Source: Viola odorata (lineage: Eukaryota > Streptophyta > Magnoliopsida > Malpighiales > Violaceae). Taken from it: a DNA stretch of 64,000 bases. A program made the translations under genes and the position numbers. Of this stretch, positions 45,240-58,197 are shown in pieces. The stretch covers positions 64,008,427 through 64,072,426 of the forward strand of contig OY829542.1 in the NCBI GenBank assembly GCA_963691705.1, written 5' to 3'. The notes beneath the pieces were generated by a model. It made no database searches and was not told where the DNA came from. It worked only from the letters and a program-made list of their open reading frames with translations. Each line of letters opens with the position of its first letter. Position 1 is the first letter of the stretch.

Positions 45240-47600
45240 GTTCCTCATTCTCCTCTCACCATCCCTTCTCACCTCGCTCTCCTCTTCTCACCGGAACCTC
45301 ATCCTTACCATCTCCGACTGCCGTTCCTTCCTCTTGGCCGCTACCGTCCTCGTCGTCGTTGCTTCCCTCTTCATCTACTCCCGCCGCAGGACAGCCTCCG
45401 CCTCCGTCCTCATCGTCAACCCACAGATCGTGCACATCCACGCCGTTATCAACTACAAAGCAAACATGGTAATCTACTTCTAGAGGATTAGCGTGATTGT
45501 ATCAGATTTGTGCCTTTTGTATGGAGTGTATAGACTGACTCGGACTTTGGAGTTTAGGAAGAGAATTTTGATGTGGTTATTGGTTGTTTGGTCGCCTGGG
45601 CTTTTGATTGTGGACCATATGCATTTTTAGTACAATGGATTTTTGTGTGCTTTTTTGATTTTTGTCTAGGCTAGCGAATTTAAATCGTATGTGCAATTGC
45701 TTGCTGGAGTTGTGTATGTGCAGCTGCATTAATATGATTTGTTGGATTGTTTATTTCTTCCAATCCGATTCTTGTTAAAATTAATCCTTCTTGTGTTTGC
45801 TGGTTTATGCCATTAAATCTGGTGGTGGCTGTAAAAAATTGATGCTGAATTTTTGCTTAATTTGGTGAATTTTGTGGCTGATTTTCAAAGTAGGTGACAC
45901 CATTGCCAGTTAGGGCCTTTTGGTATTAGTAAATACTCAAATTGCTAGCAGCTCAGTCAGATTAGTTTAGCCAAGGCTTGCCACCCTTAAATTGTTTTGT
46001 TCTGTCTATTTTAGTTGTTGTGTTGCTTTGGTAAGCTTGCGATTATCTATTCAGCTACTGCACTGGGTTTTATCGTTGTTGTGCAATTTGTGTTGTAAAA
46101 TTGTTGCCATTTTCTTATTTCTGTCATGATTTTTATTATTTTCAACCATCACGGATACAAGCTTAACAGTGGGGATTATGGACTTGTAATGTTGCTTCTC
46201 TGAAATGAACATGTTAGGCTTAATATCATATTTTGCTATTGCATCCTTGTTGATGCGTCTCCTATTGGTTTCGCTAGGGGTGTTCATCGGTCGGTACGGT
46301 AATTTTTCGGTATAAAAAATTCGGTATTCGGTATATCGAACTAGAAAAATTAAATACCGTATCATAGTTTCTATTGATCGATACCGTTACCATATTACTG
46401 AAATAATTTCGATACGGTATTACGGTATTACGGTAATACTGAAAATTGTACAAATAAGTAAAAATAATCACTGTCATTAGCCTTCCTTTTAATTTAGGAA
46501 TTCAACAAACACAACATACAACAACATGTAGTCCGGTTTTAACACAGACGCTAACGGCATCGATCGATCTTAAATAGCAAGAGAATCTGGTGCATACGTA
46601 CGTGCAGCTGGGACATTTTATTAATTCAACATTCAAGTACTGAAAAGGGAAACACAGAGAAGGCATGCTTGACATATAAAACACATTATGTATATGTATG
46701 TCACGAAGCATGTATAGCCTATATAATAGGCTTATGGGCTTCAATTAGTGGAGCAGAGGATATGGAGTTATATACATTAGCCTATATATCAAAACACAAT
46801 TTCGGCAGGGCTTAAGTTGTATATATTAGCCTATATATAAAAACACAATTTCGGCAGATATGCAAATTTGGATACCATACCGTACCGAACAAAGTTCGGT
46901 TGGTAGTTCGGTATATCGAACAGTAAAAATTCTAAAAAAAATACCGACCGAATAGAGTAAATTTCAGTACGGTATTACGGTAATTTCAGTTCGGTTGGTA
47001 TTTGCACAGCCCTAGGTTTCGCATCTTACCACAAGTTAGCCCTGTCCTACTAAATTTAGGAATTACAGTCTAGCGAGTATTAGTAGGTTATCTTTCCTGG
47101 TATGTTTACATGAGACTGTGAGCGTGATGTAGGAGATTTTATTAGCAAGCTGCTCTCTCCATCTTACTCTTCCCTACTCACTCAGGAAAACCTATTTACC
47201 TACAAATTATAGTTTATCTTACATTTGGTGTAAAGTATGGTGATTTAATACAATTTTCTTTGATGTGTAGTTATGGTTGAGTTTCAGTATTGATAAAGTA
47301 TATGCGATTCCACACTTGAGACCTGCTGAATACAAGAGGTCAAGGCTGCCAAGAAACAGGAGGTCCGTAAACCGTCCTTATGGTGGAGTATTATCTGGTG
47401 GTGCTGTTAGAGAAAGGTATACTTTGACCAACTCTAGAATGAGGTTTTATCATCTTACTTGGCATTATAACTATGTTCTCACTCTTGCGTTGTTGATTGT
47501 GTAGGATTATTCGTGCTTTCTTGGTTGAAGAATAAAAGATTGTCAAAAAGGTGTTGAAAATCCAAAAGGCCAAGGAAAATGAATCAGATTCTTGTCTAGA
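45240..47600 (+). pseudogene. Ribosomal protein L34 relic with a foreign 5' part
   Basis: Two exons of the C-terminal half of 60S ribosomal protein eL34 are visible. The first ends at 47,416 and reads [19 protein letters not shown], then [16 protein letters not shown]; the second, 47,505 on, reads IIRAFLVEE. A TAA at 47533-47535 replaces the expected glutamine, after which the frame resumes KIVKKVLKIQKAKE. Splice sites (AG|GT at 47,416 and AG at 47,504) are kept. The N-terminal half of L34 was not found. Upstream, 45,240-45,470 is a CT-rich leader-like stretch with an open hydrophobic frame but no ATG, whose relation to L34 is unclear. A hAT element lies between the two parts. Confidence 0.7.
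46275..47014. mobile_element. Non-autonomous hAT transposon (TAGGGGTGTTCA ends)
   Basis: The element is 740 bp, starting TAGGGGTGTTCATCGG and ending TTTGCACAGCCCTA. A perfect 8-bp target duplication GGTTTCGC flanks it (46267-46274 and 47015-47022). Subterminal regions carry many GGTA / CGGT and TACCG motifs in both orientations, as hAT ends often do. No transposase is present. Confidence 0.92.
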
Positions 47601-49598
47601 AAAAGTTACAGACGGAATTCAATTCTAACCATAGTACAGTTTTTTAAGGTATATGAAGAATTTAGCATCTTTTTTTTCCTTCTTTCTTTCTGATGTCAGA
47701 ATCCAATTTGTATGAATTCTGGTGGAAAGTTTGTAGCATTCTTACCGGTGAAGAAACTAGAAGACAATACTCTTTCTCGATCCCAGATCAATTATTGGAG
47801 AAATAAGCTGCAACAGGAATGCTTTTGGCATGGCATTGCAATTTGCAGATTCTGAAACATGGATGAATGTGGGTGTCTGCACACGTGCGAGGTTCCAGTT
47901 TGTGCGGCCAAAACACAATTTAAAAATAGGATTATCTTCCTAAGAGTTTGTCATAACTTAATTCAAGAGGTAATTTGGAAAAGAAGAAAAAAATAGAATC
48001 CAATGTCTCTGTACTTCTGCCAATCTTGCGTTAACATGTTTTGGATTCTTTCAAACATAAATGGCCACCCAGCCCATGATCTAGTGCAAATGTACAAAAT
48101 CCATGATTACACAAAGTCATGGTAATTCAATTACTGCATTTCTCAAAATATAGAATTTAATTATGAATATGTAATTGTGATTCATATTACCTTTGTCAAA
48201 AAGTTTTGCGTATATATATATATATGATACTTGTATTATTTAATAAACAATTTTTTACATTTTCTTTAGGTTACTATTAATTTTTTTGTTAATTAAAATA
48301 TTTATAAGTTGACGATTTATAACAAAAAAATGTAACAAATTCACTAAAAAAATGTGATTATTTATCAAGTTTTTTATTTATTATATGTGTCATTACATAT
48401 TTCAAAAATATTGTACATTTTGATAAATCTAAAATAGAAATACCAATTATATAATTTAATGTAAGATTGGATATCAATTAGTTAGTGACAATACCAAAAT
48501 AAAAAATAAGATCCTAATATTTTAAATATTTAGTAGAGTATTTTAATAATTGAACCATATGGTAAATATCGTAATGTTACTTACCAACTTTTATGTTTAT
48601 TTGAATAATATGATGGAGTCAAAGTAGAAATTCATATGTTACATTAATTTCTTAAAAAATTAAAAAAATATTATTGATGTATTCGCATAAAAAAGTAACT
48701 CAATAGGTAATAGATTAATGATTAATAGATAATTGTGATTTTATATATGTAAATTTTTTAAATAGTGTTCAATATTTAACTTTATTTAATAAAATATTAA
48801 TTATTTGCTTAAAGAAATAGATTGATTTAAATAATCTATATATATACTAAAAAATATAAATTTTAACGCTTGAAACAAATTGTGTCCTTTATAATTAAAA
48901 GGTTAAAATTGCAGCTTTTAAAAAATTATAGGTAAATTATTTGTTTAGAAAAAAAAATTTAATTAAATAATGTAAATAAATAGCACTAAAAATGACTAAT
49001 GCCCTTTATAGTCATTTTACACTCAAACCATAATTCTAAAAGCCGTGTTTACCAAACACCAAAAACAACTTCTCGTTTCTCACAGCAATTTTAAGTAATG
49101 TTTAGCAAACAGCACACTGCTTTGCGCAAAAGTGATTTACCCACAAGTACTTTTCGGACCAGAACCGGAACGTCAAACAGGCCTTAAGTAGGAAGAGAAG
49201 CCATATGGATCAATTAAAGCAACAGCCACAGGTGCGAAGAATGCATGAAATATCAATGGGGGTCAACAAAGATTGACCTTTACCCACTTAATTTTCTGCT
49301 TGGCCTCATTTCCATACCAGTCACAAAAATTGCATTAATAACACCGTACCAACAAGCACAAAAAATGCATCTAATTAATCACCGGTGAGATGATCGTTAT
49401 GGTAATTACGGAATAACTCAATCTAGATTCAAGCACAAGTCCAAATTATAGATAAATGTCGCCAAGGGAGGTACTTAGTATAACCTCCAACCAAAATGAC
49501 CCAAGACAAATAAGAACTTTTCAAACTAGAGAGATTTAGCAGTAAAAAGTAAAAAACTATCACAAGTTATCCCCTCCAAGAACAAGGCTCTCTTCAAA
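47601..49598. other. AT-rich spacer, including the start of the L13a array (unit 1 from about 48,480)
   Basis: Bases 47,601-48,480 hold no recognisable gene; a TA microsatellite is at 48,212-48,226. From about 48,495 ('aaataagatcctaatatttt') the sequence is repeated at 51,479 and 54,956 and forms the spacer of the L13a units. The empty hAT site 'gcaaacagcacactg' is at about 49,108. Confidence 0.6.
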
Positions 49599-51322
49599 TT
49601 AATACTTGATGGGTGCAATAATCTCTAGCTGGGGACCGAGTTTCTCCTCTGCAACCTCTTCAGCTTTAACCCTCAATTTTGCAAGCTGCTTCTTTCTCTC
49701 ATAGGTCACTTCAGCTTTCTCCTTTCGCTTACTCTCAAGCTCCTGCAGTCATAACAAACGGCAAATGAAATTCAGAATGGTGGTAACCAAGTCAGCCAAT
49801 GTGCCGCTCCTAAGAGATGGTCATGAGAAGTAGTGGAGTGGTTGTGAGTTTGAACAAGGGTTATGGTGAGCCAACAAAAAGAAAAAACAAAAGTTGCCAC
49901 AAACTTGCGAATTAAGATGTGCATGATCAAATAAGTAAATAAATAGTTTTGTTGCCAAAGGAATAATCAAGCACTTGCTCAGTAAAACATCCAACAGCAC
50001 AACAAGAATTATGCTATTCATGCACACACATAATTGTGATGTCTTCAACACCCCTAAATGACCCAAATAAAAAAAATTACACCAAAATATTGTAAAATAA
50101 TAACGGAAAAAAAAACTTCAAAGAATGACAAGACTTCAAAACGACAATGAAGCAAGTTGCAATCAAAATGGAGAATGGAACAGGTTCAGACAACACAATT
50201 TCCATACCTTAATGGTATCACAGTGGTTCCATCCAACTTCAGATGAAAGCTTTCCTAACAAGCAATACTTGTGTCCAGCCTGAAGCCTCAAAACCCTGAT
50301 TATTGCACAAATGGAATGAGGAGGTATGAATAGGGTTGCAAACAGCATAAAAGGAAACTAATTACCCCTTCAAAAAAATTCAATCCAAAAACTCACTTGA
50401 GAGCATCTGGGATAACCATCCTCTTCGTCTTATCATAAGGTGGTGGAACACCCTGGTAAACCTTCAGTCGAGCAAGGGCAGCTTCTCCACGCTTAGTCTT
50501 GTGAGGTAACATCCTTCAAATAAACAAGGGAAAAGACAGAACTAAGGTCAACAAAATAGCAACTCTCTCACCCACACACTACAATTCTATGCGTAGAAAA
50601 GAAAAAAGAGAGTAGAATTGATCATAAAAACAAAGAGTTCATATTCCCGCAACCACTATGCCTTTCCAACCAGATGAGCTATAAAAATAGCTCAGACGTA
50701 ACTCAGACCATTGTTATTCTGCAGGTCTCCTGCTCTGCTGTAAGACTTGGAAAAAACTTAAAACACAGAATAAAATTTTCTTTTGGCCTTTAGAATCAAA
50801 CTATTTCAGCATAATTAGTAATCGAACAAGCAGATCCAATATTTTTCCACCAAAGTTGTTTTGTAAACTATGGTAGAATTCATAAAATACAAGTGAGTTT
50901 ATTTACGACCCTACTATCACCATAAGATTGGTAATCCAATAAGTGGAAGAAATTTGGCAAAAACTATTTTCTTAAACTTAAATATGTGGAAAATCAATAC
51001 AATAAAAAGTTGAATACACATACGGGAATGAAATAACGAGCTAGACTTACCCACGGATAGTGCGCCAGAGGATTTTGGCAGGGGCACGGAAATGGATAGG
51101 ACCATGAGAAGGCTTGGTGTTCATACGTTTACGCAAGAACCTCATATACTTCATTTTCTGTCTAACGGACCCGCCAGATAGACATATTTGCTCACACCTG
51201 GTCACCACAACTTTCTGCCCATTCAACAGTTCTTTGGCTAAGATGGAAGAAAGGCGGCCAAGCATGTGGTGCCTAGCATCCACCACCACCCTTTTGGCGC
51301 AGATCACTGAGCTTGACACCAT
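49599..51322 (-). CDS. RPL13A: 60S ribosomal protein L13a (uL13), copy 1
   Basis: Four exons: 51322-51050, about 50514-50399, about 50298-50208 and 49744-49599. The product is about 206 residues, the usual length. Exon 1 starts [19 protein letters not shown] and includes [18 protein letters not shown] and the highly conserved [16 protein letters not shown]. Exon 2 reads MLPHKTKRG then [19 protein letters not shown], exon 3 [20 protein letters not shown], and exon 4 a basic helical tail ending PIKY. The protein is a structural component of the large cytosolic ribosomal subunit. Splice sites are canonical and there are no internal stops, so it is probably functional. One oddity is Gln for the usual Glu before GVPPPY. 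Tandem copy 2 is nearly identical. Confidence 0.93.
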
Positions 51323-51475
51323 TCTCTGCTCTTGCTCTTGTGCGGGTTAGCTTGCAGAGGTTTCTCTGCTCTTGCTCTTGTGCGTGTTAGCTTGCAGAGG
51401 TGGTATAGTTAAATTAAATATATATACCACCTCTGCAGTTGCGATTCCAACCCTAAACCCTAAACCCTAATACCA
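51323..51475 (-). promoter_or_regulatory. L13a copy 1 leader and promoter with telobox
   Basis: Directly upstream of the ATG a 40-bp segment is tandemly duplicated (51,323-51,362 and 51,363-51,402), with 'tctgctcttgctcttgtgcg'. Beyond it are an inverted pair (GCAGAGGTGGTATA at 51,394 and TATACCACCTCTGC at about 51,423) and a telobox array CCCTAAACCCTAAACCCTAA at 51,451-51,470. Telo boxes are typical of plant ribosomal-protein promoters. Confidence 0.65.
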
Positions 51476-52093
51476 GAATAAAAAATAAGATCCTAATATT
51501 TTAAATATTTAGTAGAGTATTTTAATAATTGAACCATATGGTAAATATTGTAATGTTACTTACCAACTTTTATGTTTATTTGAATAATATGATGGAGTTA
51601 AAGTAGAAATTCATATGTTGCATTAATTTTTTTTAAAATTAAAAAAATATTATTGATGTATTCGCATAAAAAAAGTAACTCAATATGTAATAGATTAATG
51701 ATGAATAGATAATTGTGATTTTATATATGTAAAATTTTTAAATAGTGCTCAATATTTAACTTTATTTAATAAAATATTAATTATTTGCTTAAAGAAATAG
51801 ATTGATTTAAATAATCTATATATATACTAAAACATATTAATTTTAATGCTTGAAACAAATTGTGTCCTTTATAGTTAAAAGGTTAAAATTGCAGCTTTTA
51901 AAAAATTATAATTAAATTATTTGTTTAGAAAAAAAGATTTAATTAAATAATGTAAATAAATAACACTAAAAATGACTGATGCCCTTTATAGTCATTTTAC
52001 ACTCAAACCATAGTTCTAAAAGCCGTGTTTCCCAAACACCAAAAACAACTTCTCGTTTCTCACAGCACTTTTAAGTAATGTTTACCAAACAGC

Positions 52094-52584
52094 TAGGGTT
52101 GACAATGGAGCGGCGCACCCGCAAATTTACGGGTAATCCATACCCGCACCGGCACCCGCGCGGAGCGGGTAAGAGAAGACAAATTGTACCCGCGGATTAC
52201 CCGCGGATACCCGCAAATACTCGCAAATTTCTTAAAATTTAAATTTTCATGTTTAATGTTTTCAAACACCCTTTTGAAGTCATTTAAATTTATGGTTTGT
52301 ATTATACTTTGAATTGGAAAATAGTTGAAAAATTACTTTAGTGGATATGTAAACTTTAATTTATGGTTTGTGTTTGACTAAGGGATTTACTAAGGTTTAC
52401 GAATTTTATGATATGTATATATATTATTGTGGGTATTCATACCCGTATTTTACGGGTAGTTAGTGCGGGTATTGGAGCGGGTAAGCACTATCCATACCCG
52501 CATCCATACCCGCACTTTGCGAGTGCGGGTAAATCCATACCCGCAAAATACCCACAAACTGCGGGCAATAAATTACCAACCCTA
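52094..52584. mobile_element. Non-autonomous hAT transposon in L13a unit 2
   Basis: The element is 491 bp. Ends are TAGGGTTGACAATGGAGCGG and (right) ATTACCAACCCTA. The 8-bp target duplication is CAAACAGC/CAAACAGT (52086-52093 and 52585-52592). Many TACCCGC / GCGGGTA motifs occur near both ends. Unit 1 has the empty site and unit 3 an expanded version at the same place. Confidence 0.9.
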
Positions 52585-53073
52585 CAAACAGTACACTGTT
52601 TTGCGCAAAAGTGATTTTACCACAAGTACTTTTCGGACAATAACCGCAACGTCAAATAGGCCCTAAGTAGGAAGAGAAGCCATATGGATCAATTAAAACA
52701 ACAGCCACAGGTGCAAAGAATGCATGAAATATCAATGGCGGTCAACAAAGATTGACTACCCACTTAATTTTCTGCTTGGCCTCATTTCCATACCATTCAC
52801 AAAAATTGCATTAATAACACCGTGCCAACAAGCACAAAAAATGCATCTAATTAATCACCGGTGAGATGATCGTTATGGTAATTACGGAATAATCAATCTA
52901 GATTCAAGCACAAGTCCAAATTATAGATAAATGTCGCCAAGGGAGGTACTTAGTATAACCTCCAACCAAAATGACCCAAGACAAATAAGAACTTTTCAAA
53001 CTAGAGAGATTTAGCAGTAAAAAGTAAAAAACTATCACAAGTTATCCCCTCCAAGAACAAGGCTCTCTTCAAA

Positions 53074-54792
53074 TTAATACTTGATGGGTGCAATAATCTC
53101 TAGCTGGGGACCGAGTTTCTCCTCTGCAACCTCTTCAGCTTTAACCCTCAATTTTGCAAGCTGCTTCTTTCTCTCATAGGTCACTTCAGCTTTCTCCTTT
53201 CGCTTACTCTCAAGCTCCTGCAGTCATAACAAACGGCAAATGAAATTCAGAATGGTGGTAACCAAGTCAGCCAATGTGCCGCTCCTAAGAGATGGTCATG
53301 AGAAGTAGTGGAGTGGTTGTGAGTTTGAACAAGGGTTATGGTGAGCCAACAAAAAGAAAAAACAAAAGTTGCCACAAACTTGCGAATTAAGATGTGCATG
53401 ATCAAATAAGTAAATAAATAGTTTTGTTGCCAAAGGAATAATCAAGCACTTGCTCAGTAAAACATCCAACAGCACAACAAGAATTATGCTATTCATGCAC
53501 ACACATAATTGTGATGTCTTCAACACCCCTAAATGACCCAAATAAAAAAAATTACACCAAAATAGTGTAAAATAATAACGGAAAAAAAAACTTCAAAGAA
53601 TGACAAGACTTCAAAACGACAATGAAGCAAGTTGCAATCAAAATGGAGAATGGAACAGGTTCAGACAACACAATTTCCATACCTTAATGGTATCACAGTG
53701 GTTCCATCCAACTTCAGATGAAAGCTTTCCTAACAAGCAATACTTGTGTCCAGCCTGAAGCCTCAAAACCCTGATTATTGCACAAATGGAATGAGGAGGT
53801 ATGAATAGGGTTGCAAACAGCATAAAAGGAAACTAATTACCCCTTCAAAAAAATTCAATCCAAAAACTCACTTGAGAGCATCTGGGATAACCATCCTCTT
53901 CGTCTTATCATAAGGTGGTGGAACACCCTCGTAAACCTTCAGTCGAGCAAGGGCAGCTTCTCCACGCTTAGTCTTGTGAGGTAACATCCTTCAAATAAAC
54001 AAGGGAAAAGACAGAACTAAGGTCAACAAAATAGCAACTCTCTCACCCACACACTACAATTCTATGCGTAGAAAAGAAAAAAGAGAGTAGAATTGATCAT
54101 AAAAACAAAGAGTTCATATTCCCGCAACCACTATGCCTTTCCAACCAGATGAGCTATAAAAATAGCTCAGACTCAGACCATTGTTACTCTGCAGGTCTCC
54201 TGCTCTGCTGTAAGACTTGGAAAAAACTTAAAACACAGAATAAAATTTTCTTTTGGCCTTTAGAATCAAAGTATTTCAGCATAATTAGTAATCGAACAAG
54301 CAGATCCAATATTTTTCCACCAAAGTTGTTTTGTAAACTATGGTAGAATTCATAAAATACAAGTGAGTTTATTTACGACCCTACTATCACCATAAGATTG
54401 GTTATCCAATAAGTGGAAGAAATTTGGCAAAAACTCTCTTCTTAAACTTAAATATGTGGAAAATCAATACAATAAAAAGTTGAATACACAAACGGGAATG
54501 AAATAACGAGCTAGACTTACCCACGGATAGTGCGCCAGAGGATTTTGGCAGGGGCACGGAAATGGATAGGACCATGAGAAGGCTTGGTGTTCATACGTTT
54601 ACGCAAGAACCTCATATACTTCATTTTCTGTCTAACGGACCCGCCAGATAGACATATTTGCTCACACCTGGTCACCACAACTTTCTGCCCATTCAACAGT
54701 TCTTTGGCTAAGATGGAAGAAAGACGGCCAAGCATGTGGTGCCTAGCATCCACCACCACCCTTTTGGCGCAGATCACTGAGCTTGACACCAT
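53074..54792 (-). CDS. RPL13A: 60S ribosomal protein L13a (uL13), copy 2
   Basis: It has the same four-exon structure as copy 1, starting at 54,792 ([10 protein letters not shown]) and ending with PIKY and TAA at 53,076-53,074. Exon sequences are almost the same; one visible difference is Glu in [10 protein letters not shown], the family-typical residue, where copy 1 has Gln. Introns are also highly similar, so this is a DNA-level tandem duplication, not a retrocopy. The leader again has the 40-bp duplication, the inverted pair and the telobox array (about 54,921-54,945). It is expected to be functional and redundant with copy 1. Confidence 0.93.
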
Positions 54793-54950
54793 TCTCTGCT
54801 CTTGCTCTTGTGCGGGTTAGCTTGCAGAGGTTTCTCTGCTCTTGCTCTTGTGCGTGTTAGCTTGCAGAGGTGGTATAGTTAAATTAAATATATATACCAC
54901 CTCTTCAGTTGCGATTCTAACCCTAAACCCTAAACCCTAAACCCTTATAC
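54793..54950 (-). promoter_or_regulatory. L13a copy 2 leader and promoter with telobox
   Basis: It repeats the copy 1 arrangement: 40-bp duplication, inverted pair around 'aaattaaatatatata', and a telobox run with one more repeat than in copy 1. It marks the end of unit 2. Confidence 0.65.
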
Positions 54951-55347
54951 TAGAATAAAAAATAAGATCCTAATATTTTAAATATTTAGTAAAGTATTTT
55001 AATAATTGAACCATATGGTAAATATTGTAATTTTACTTACCAACTTTTATGTTTATTTGAATAATATGATGGAGTTAAAGTAGAAATTCATATGTTACAT
55101 TAATTTTTTTTAAATTAAAAAAATATTATTGATGTATTCGCATAAAAAAAAGTAACTCAATAGGTAATAGATTAATGATGAATAGATAATTGTGATTTTA
55201 TATCTGTAAATTTTTTAAATAGTGCTCAATATTTAACTTTATTTAATAAAATGTTAATTATTTGCTTAAAGAAATAGATTGATTTAAATAATCTATATAT
55301 ATACTAAAAAATATTAATTTTAATGCTTGAAACAAATTGTGTCCTTT

Positions 55348-56548
55348 TTTTTTTTTTAATAAGCTGAAGATTTTATTCGTGCCTAGAAGCTGTAGGCAAT
55401 AGAAAGAAAGGATAGAATGTACATAAGGTTGCTCCTCCAGAGAGGAAGCTACCAAAAGACTACGTTAGAAACCACCAAAGAAGGAACCAAGAAAACTAGA
55501 CTACTGAACTGTCCGACCCAACGATAGTAACCAAGAAGGAGACAGCATCATCATTCCCAAACTGTAAGGGAATGTATGATCTGTACTCTTTAACCATCTG
55601 TACCAAAACGAGTAGGCTGTATTGAAGACATGTCGAGAACAAAAGGAGTGTTGATTGAAAACTACCTGGTTTCTCTGCAACCACAAGCTCCACATCATAG
55701 CATAAAACAGCACATTCCATTTCTCTTTAAACTGCCTCCCTCCTCTTGGAAGTAAGGTCTCCCAAGAAGCCCATAAGTCACCAATTGTCCGCGGAGGACA
55801 CCAGGATACTCCTAACCATAACATCACAGCGTTCCAGCAAGAGTAGGAAGATTGACAGTGGAGTAGAATATGTTGGACTGATTCCCCTTGCCTAGCACAC
55901 ATAGAACAAACGTTGTCCTCCTCGTTGAGCATGCCACGAATGAAGAGAAATTCCCTAGTAACCAAACGCCCACGTAATGCCAGCCAAAGGAAAAATTCTA
56001 CCCTGAAAGGGACTAAATTAGACCAGCATGACTCTAAGCTCTGATTGGCCTGAAAGCGTTGATTGTCGTAACCCATGGACCAGGACCCAACCGAAAATTC
56101 TCCACCTGAATTTAACTGCCACCTATTATTAGCATTACCAATATTATTATTTGGCACCGTGATAAGAGAAGCCAAGCCAATCCATTCTTCCATTTCCCAC
56201 TCATAAAGCTCACGGCGCCACTGAATATTCCAGAGCCACTGCTGCCCATTCCAGTACCCATGATCAAAGATAGAACCATTAGCATTGCTTGCTAAATTGT
56301 AAAGCCGTGGATTACTAAGGGCTAGAGGAGTATTATTGTGCCAAGGATCCCACCAAAAGGACACCGAACGGCCATTACCCACGTCCAGTTTCACGTGTCT
56401 CGCCCAAAAATCGAACCAATCTCCTCCCCTTTTAAATAAACGAAAGATGTCTCGCCAGATAAAAGACACCTTGGCCACTAGCTCCTTCCAAAGGAATCCT
56501 AAGTTGGTGAAACCGTATTGCCTCCTAACTATGTCCGCCCACAGTTTC
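55348..56548 (-). mobile_element. 5'-truncated L1 LINE, C-terminal part of ORF2
   Basis: A poly(T) run at 55,348-55,357 is the poly(A) tail on the minus strand. The element is flanked by the 7-bp duplication GTCCTTT (55341-55347 and 56549-56555), with the uninterrupted site visible at 51,865. A frame at 56,478-55,501 encodes 325 residues of the ORF2 C-terminus. It includes F-W-W-D-P-W and the zf-RVT zinc-binding region CSMCARQGESVQHILLHC, then WNVLFYAMMWSLWLQRN. Reverse transcriptase is absent. This is a typical truncated insertion in the unit 3 spacer. Confidence 0.9.
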
Positions 56549-56580
56549 GTCCTTTATAGTTAAAAGGTTAAAATTGCAGC

Positions 56581-58197
56581 TTTTAAAAAATTATAGTTAA
56601 ATTATTTGTTTAGAAAAAATTAAATAATGTAAATAAATAACACTAAAAATGACTGATGCCCTTTATAGTCATTTTACACTCACAAAATAGTTCTAAAAGC
56701 CGTGTTTACCAAACACCAAAAACAACTTCTCGTTTCTCACAGCACTTTTAAGTAATGTTTACCAAACAGCTAGGGTTGGCAATGGAGCGGGTAAGACACT
56801 ATCCATACCCGCACCCGCAAATTTGCGGGTAATCCATACCCGCACCTGCACCCGCACGGAGTGGGTAAGAGAAGACAAATTGTACCCGCGGATTACCCGC
56901 GACTACCCGCAAATTTCTTAAAATTTAAATTTTCATGTTTAATGTTTTCAAACACCCTTTTGAAGTCATTTAAATTTATGGTTTGTATTATACTTTGAAT
57001 TGGAGAATAGTTGAAAAATTACTTTAGTGGATATGTAAACTTTAATTTATGGTTTGTGTTTGACTAAGGGATTTACTAAGGTTTATGAATTTTATGATAT
57101 GTATATATATTTTGCGGGTATATTTTAAAAAATTATAGTTAAATTATTTGTTTAGAAAAAATTAAATAATGTAAATAAATAACACTAAAAATGACTGATG
57201 CCCTTTATAGTCATTTTACACTCACAAAATAGTTCTAAAAGCCGTGTTTACCAAACACCAAAAACAACTTCTCGTTTCTCACAGCACTTTTAAGTAATGT
57301 TTACCAAACAGCTAGGGTTGGCAATGGAGCGGGTAAGACACTATCCATACCCGCACCCGCAAATTTGCGGGTAATCCATACCCGCACCTGCAAGTGGGTA
57401 AGAGAAGACAAATTGTACCCGCGGATTACCCGCGACTACCCGCAAATTTCTTAAAATTTAAATTTTCATGTTTAATGTTTTCAAACACCCTTTTGAAGTC
57501 ATTTAAATTTATGGTTTGTATTATACTTTGAATTGGAGAATAGTTGAAAAATTACTTTAGTGGATATGTAAACTTTAATTTATGGTTTGTGTTTGACTAA
57601 GGGATTTACTAAGGTTTATGAATTTTATGATATGTATATATATTTTGCGGGTATATTTTAAAAAATTATAGTTAAATTATTTGTTTAGAAAAAATTAAAT
57701 AATGTAAATAAATAACACTAAAAATGACTGATGCCCTTTATAGTCATTTTACACTCACAAAATAGTTCTAAAAGCCGTGTTTACCAAACACCAAAAACAA
57801 CTTCTCGTTTCTCACAGCACTTTTAAGTAATGTTTACCAAACAGCTAGGGTTGGCAATGGAGCGGCTAAGACACTATCCATACCCGCACCCGCAAATTTG
57901 CGGGTAATCCATACCCGCACCTGCACCCGCACGGAGTGGGTAAGAGAAGACAAATTGTACCCGCGGATTACCCTCGACTACCCGCAAATTTCTTAAAATT
58001 TAAATTTTCATGTTTAATGTTTTCAAACACCCTTTTGAAGTCATTTAAATTTATGGTTTGTATTATACTTTGAATTGGAGAATAGTTGAAAAATTACTTT
58101 AGTGGATATGTAAACTTTAATTTATGGTTTGTGTTTGACTATGGGATTTACTAAGGTTTATGAATTTTATGATATGTATATATATTTTGCGGGTATT
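56581..58197. repeat. Tandem triplication of a spacer-plus-hAT segment
   Basis: Three direct copies start at 56,581, 57,123 and 57,656 ('ttttaaaaaattatagttaa'), giving periods of 542 and 533 bp. The second copy is 9 bp shorter because 'cccgcacgg' is missing from 'ctgcacccgcacggagtggg'. Each unit holds about 190 bp of L13a spacer and the left 350 bp of the hAT element. The hAT right end occurs only once, after the third unit. Confidence 0.92.

Noticed and set aside
51451..51470. Telomere-like CCCTAAA repeats considered as an interstitial telomere
   Set aside because: Only about three repeats located in the promoter of a ribosomal protein gene; a telobox explains them.
56581..58197. Regular 540-bp repeats considered as a CRISPR-like or centromeric array
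   Set aside because: Only three units, each a chimera of spacer and hAT; it is plant DNA and there are no short repeats with unique spacers.
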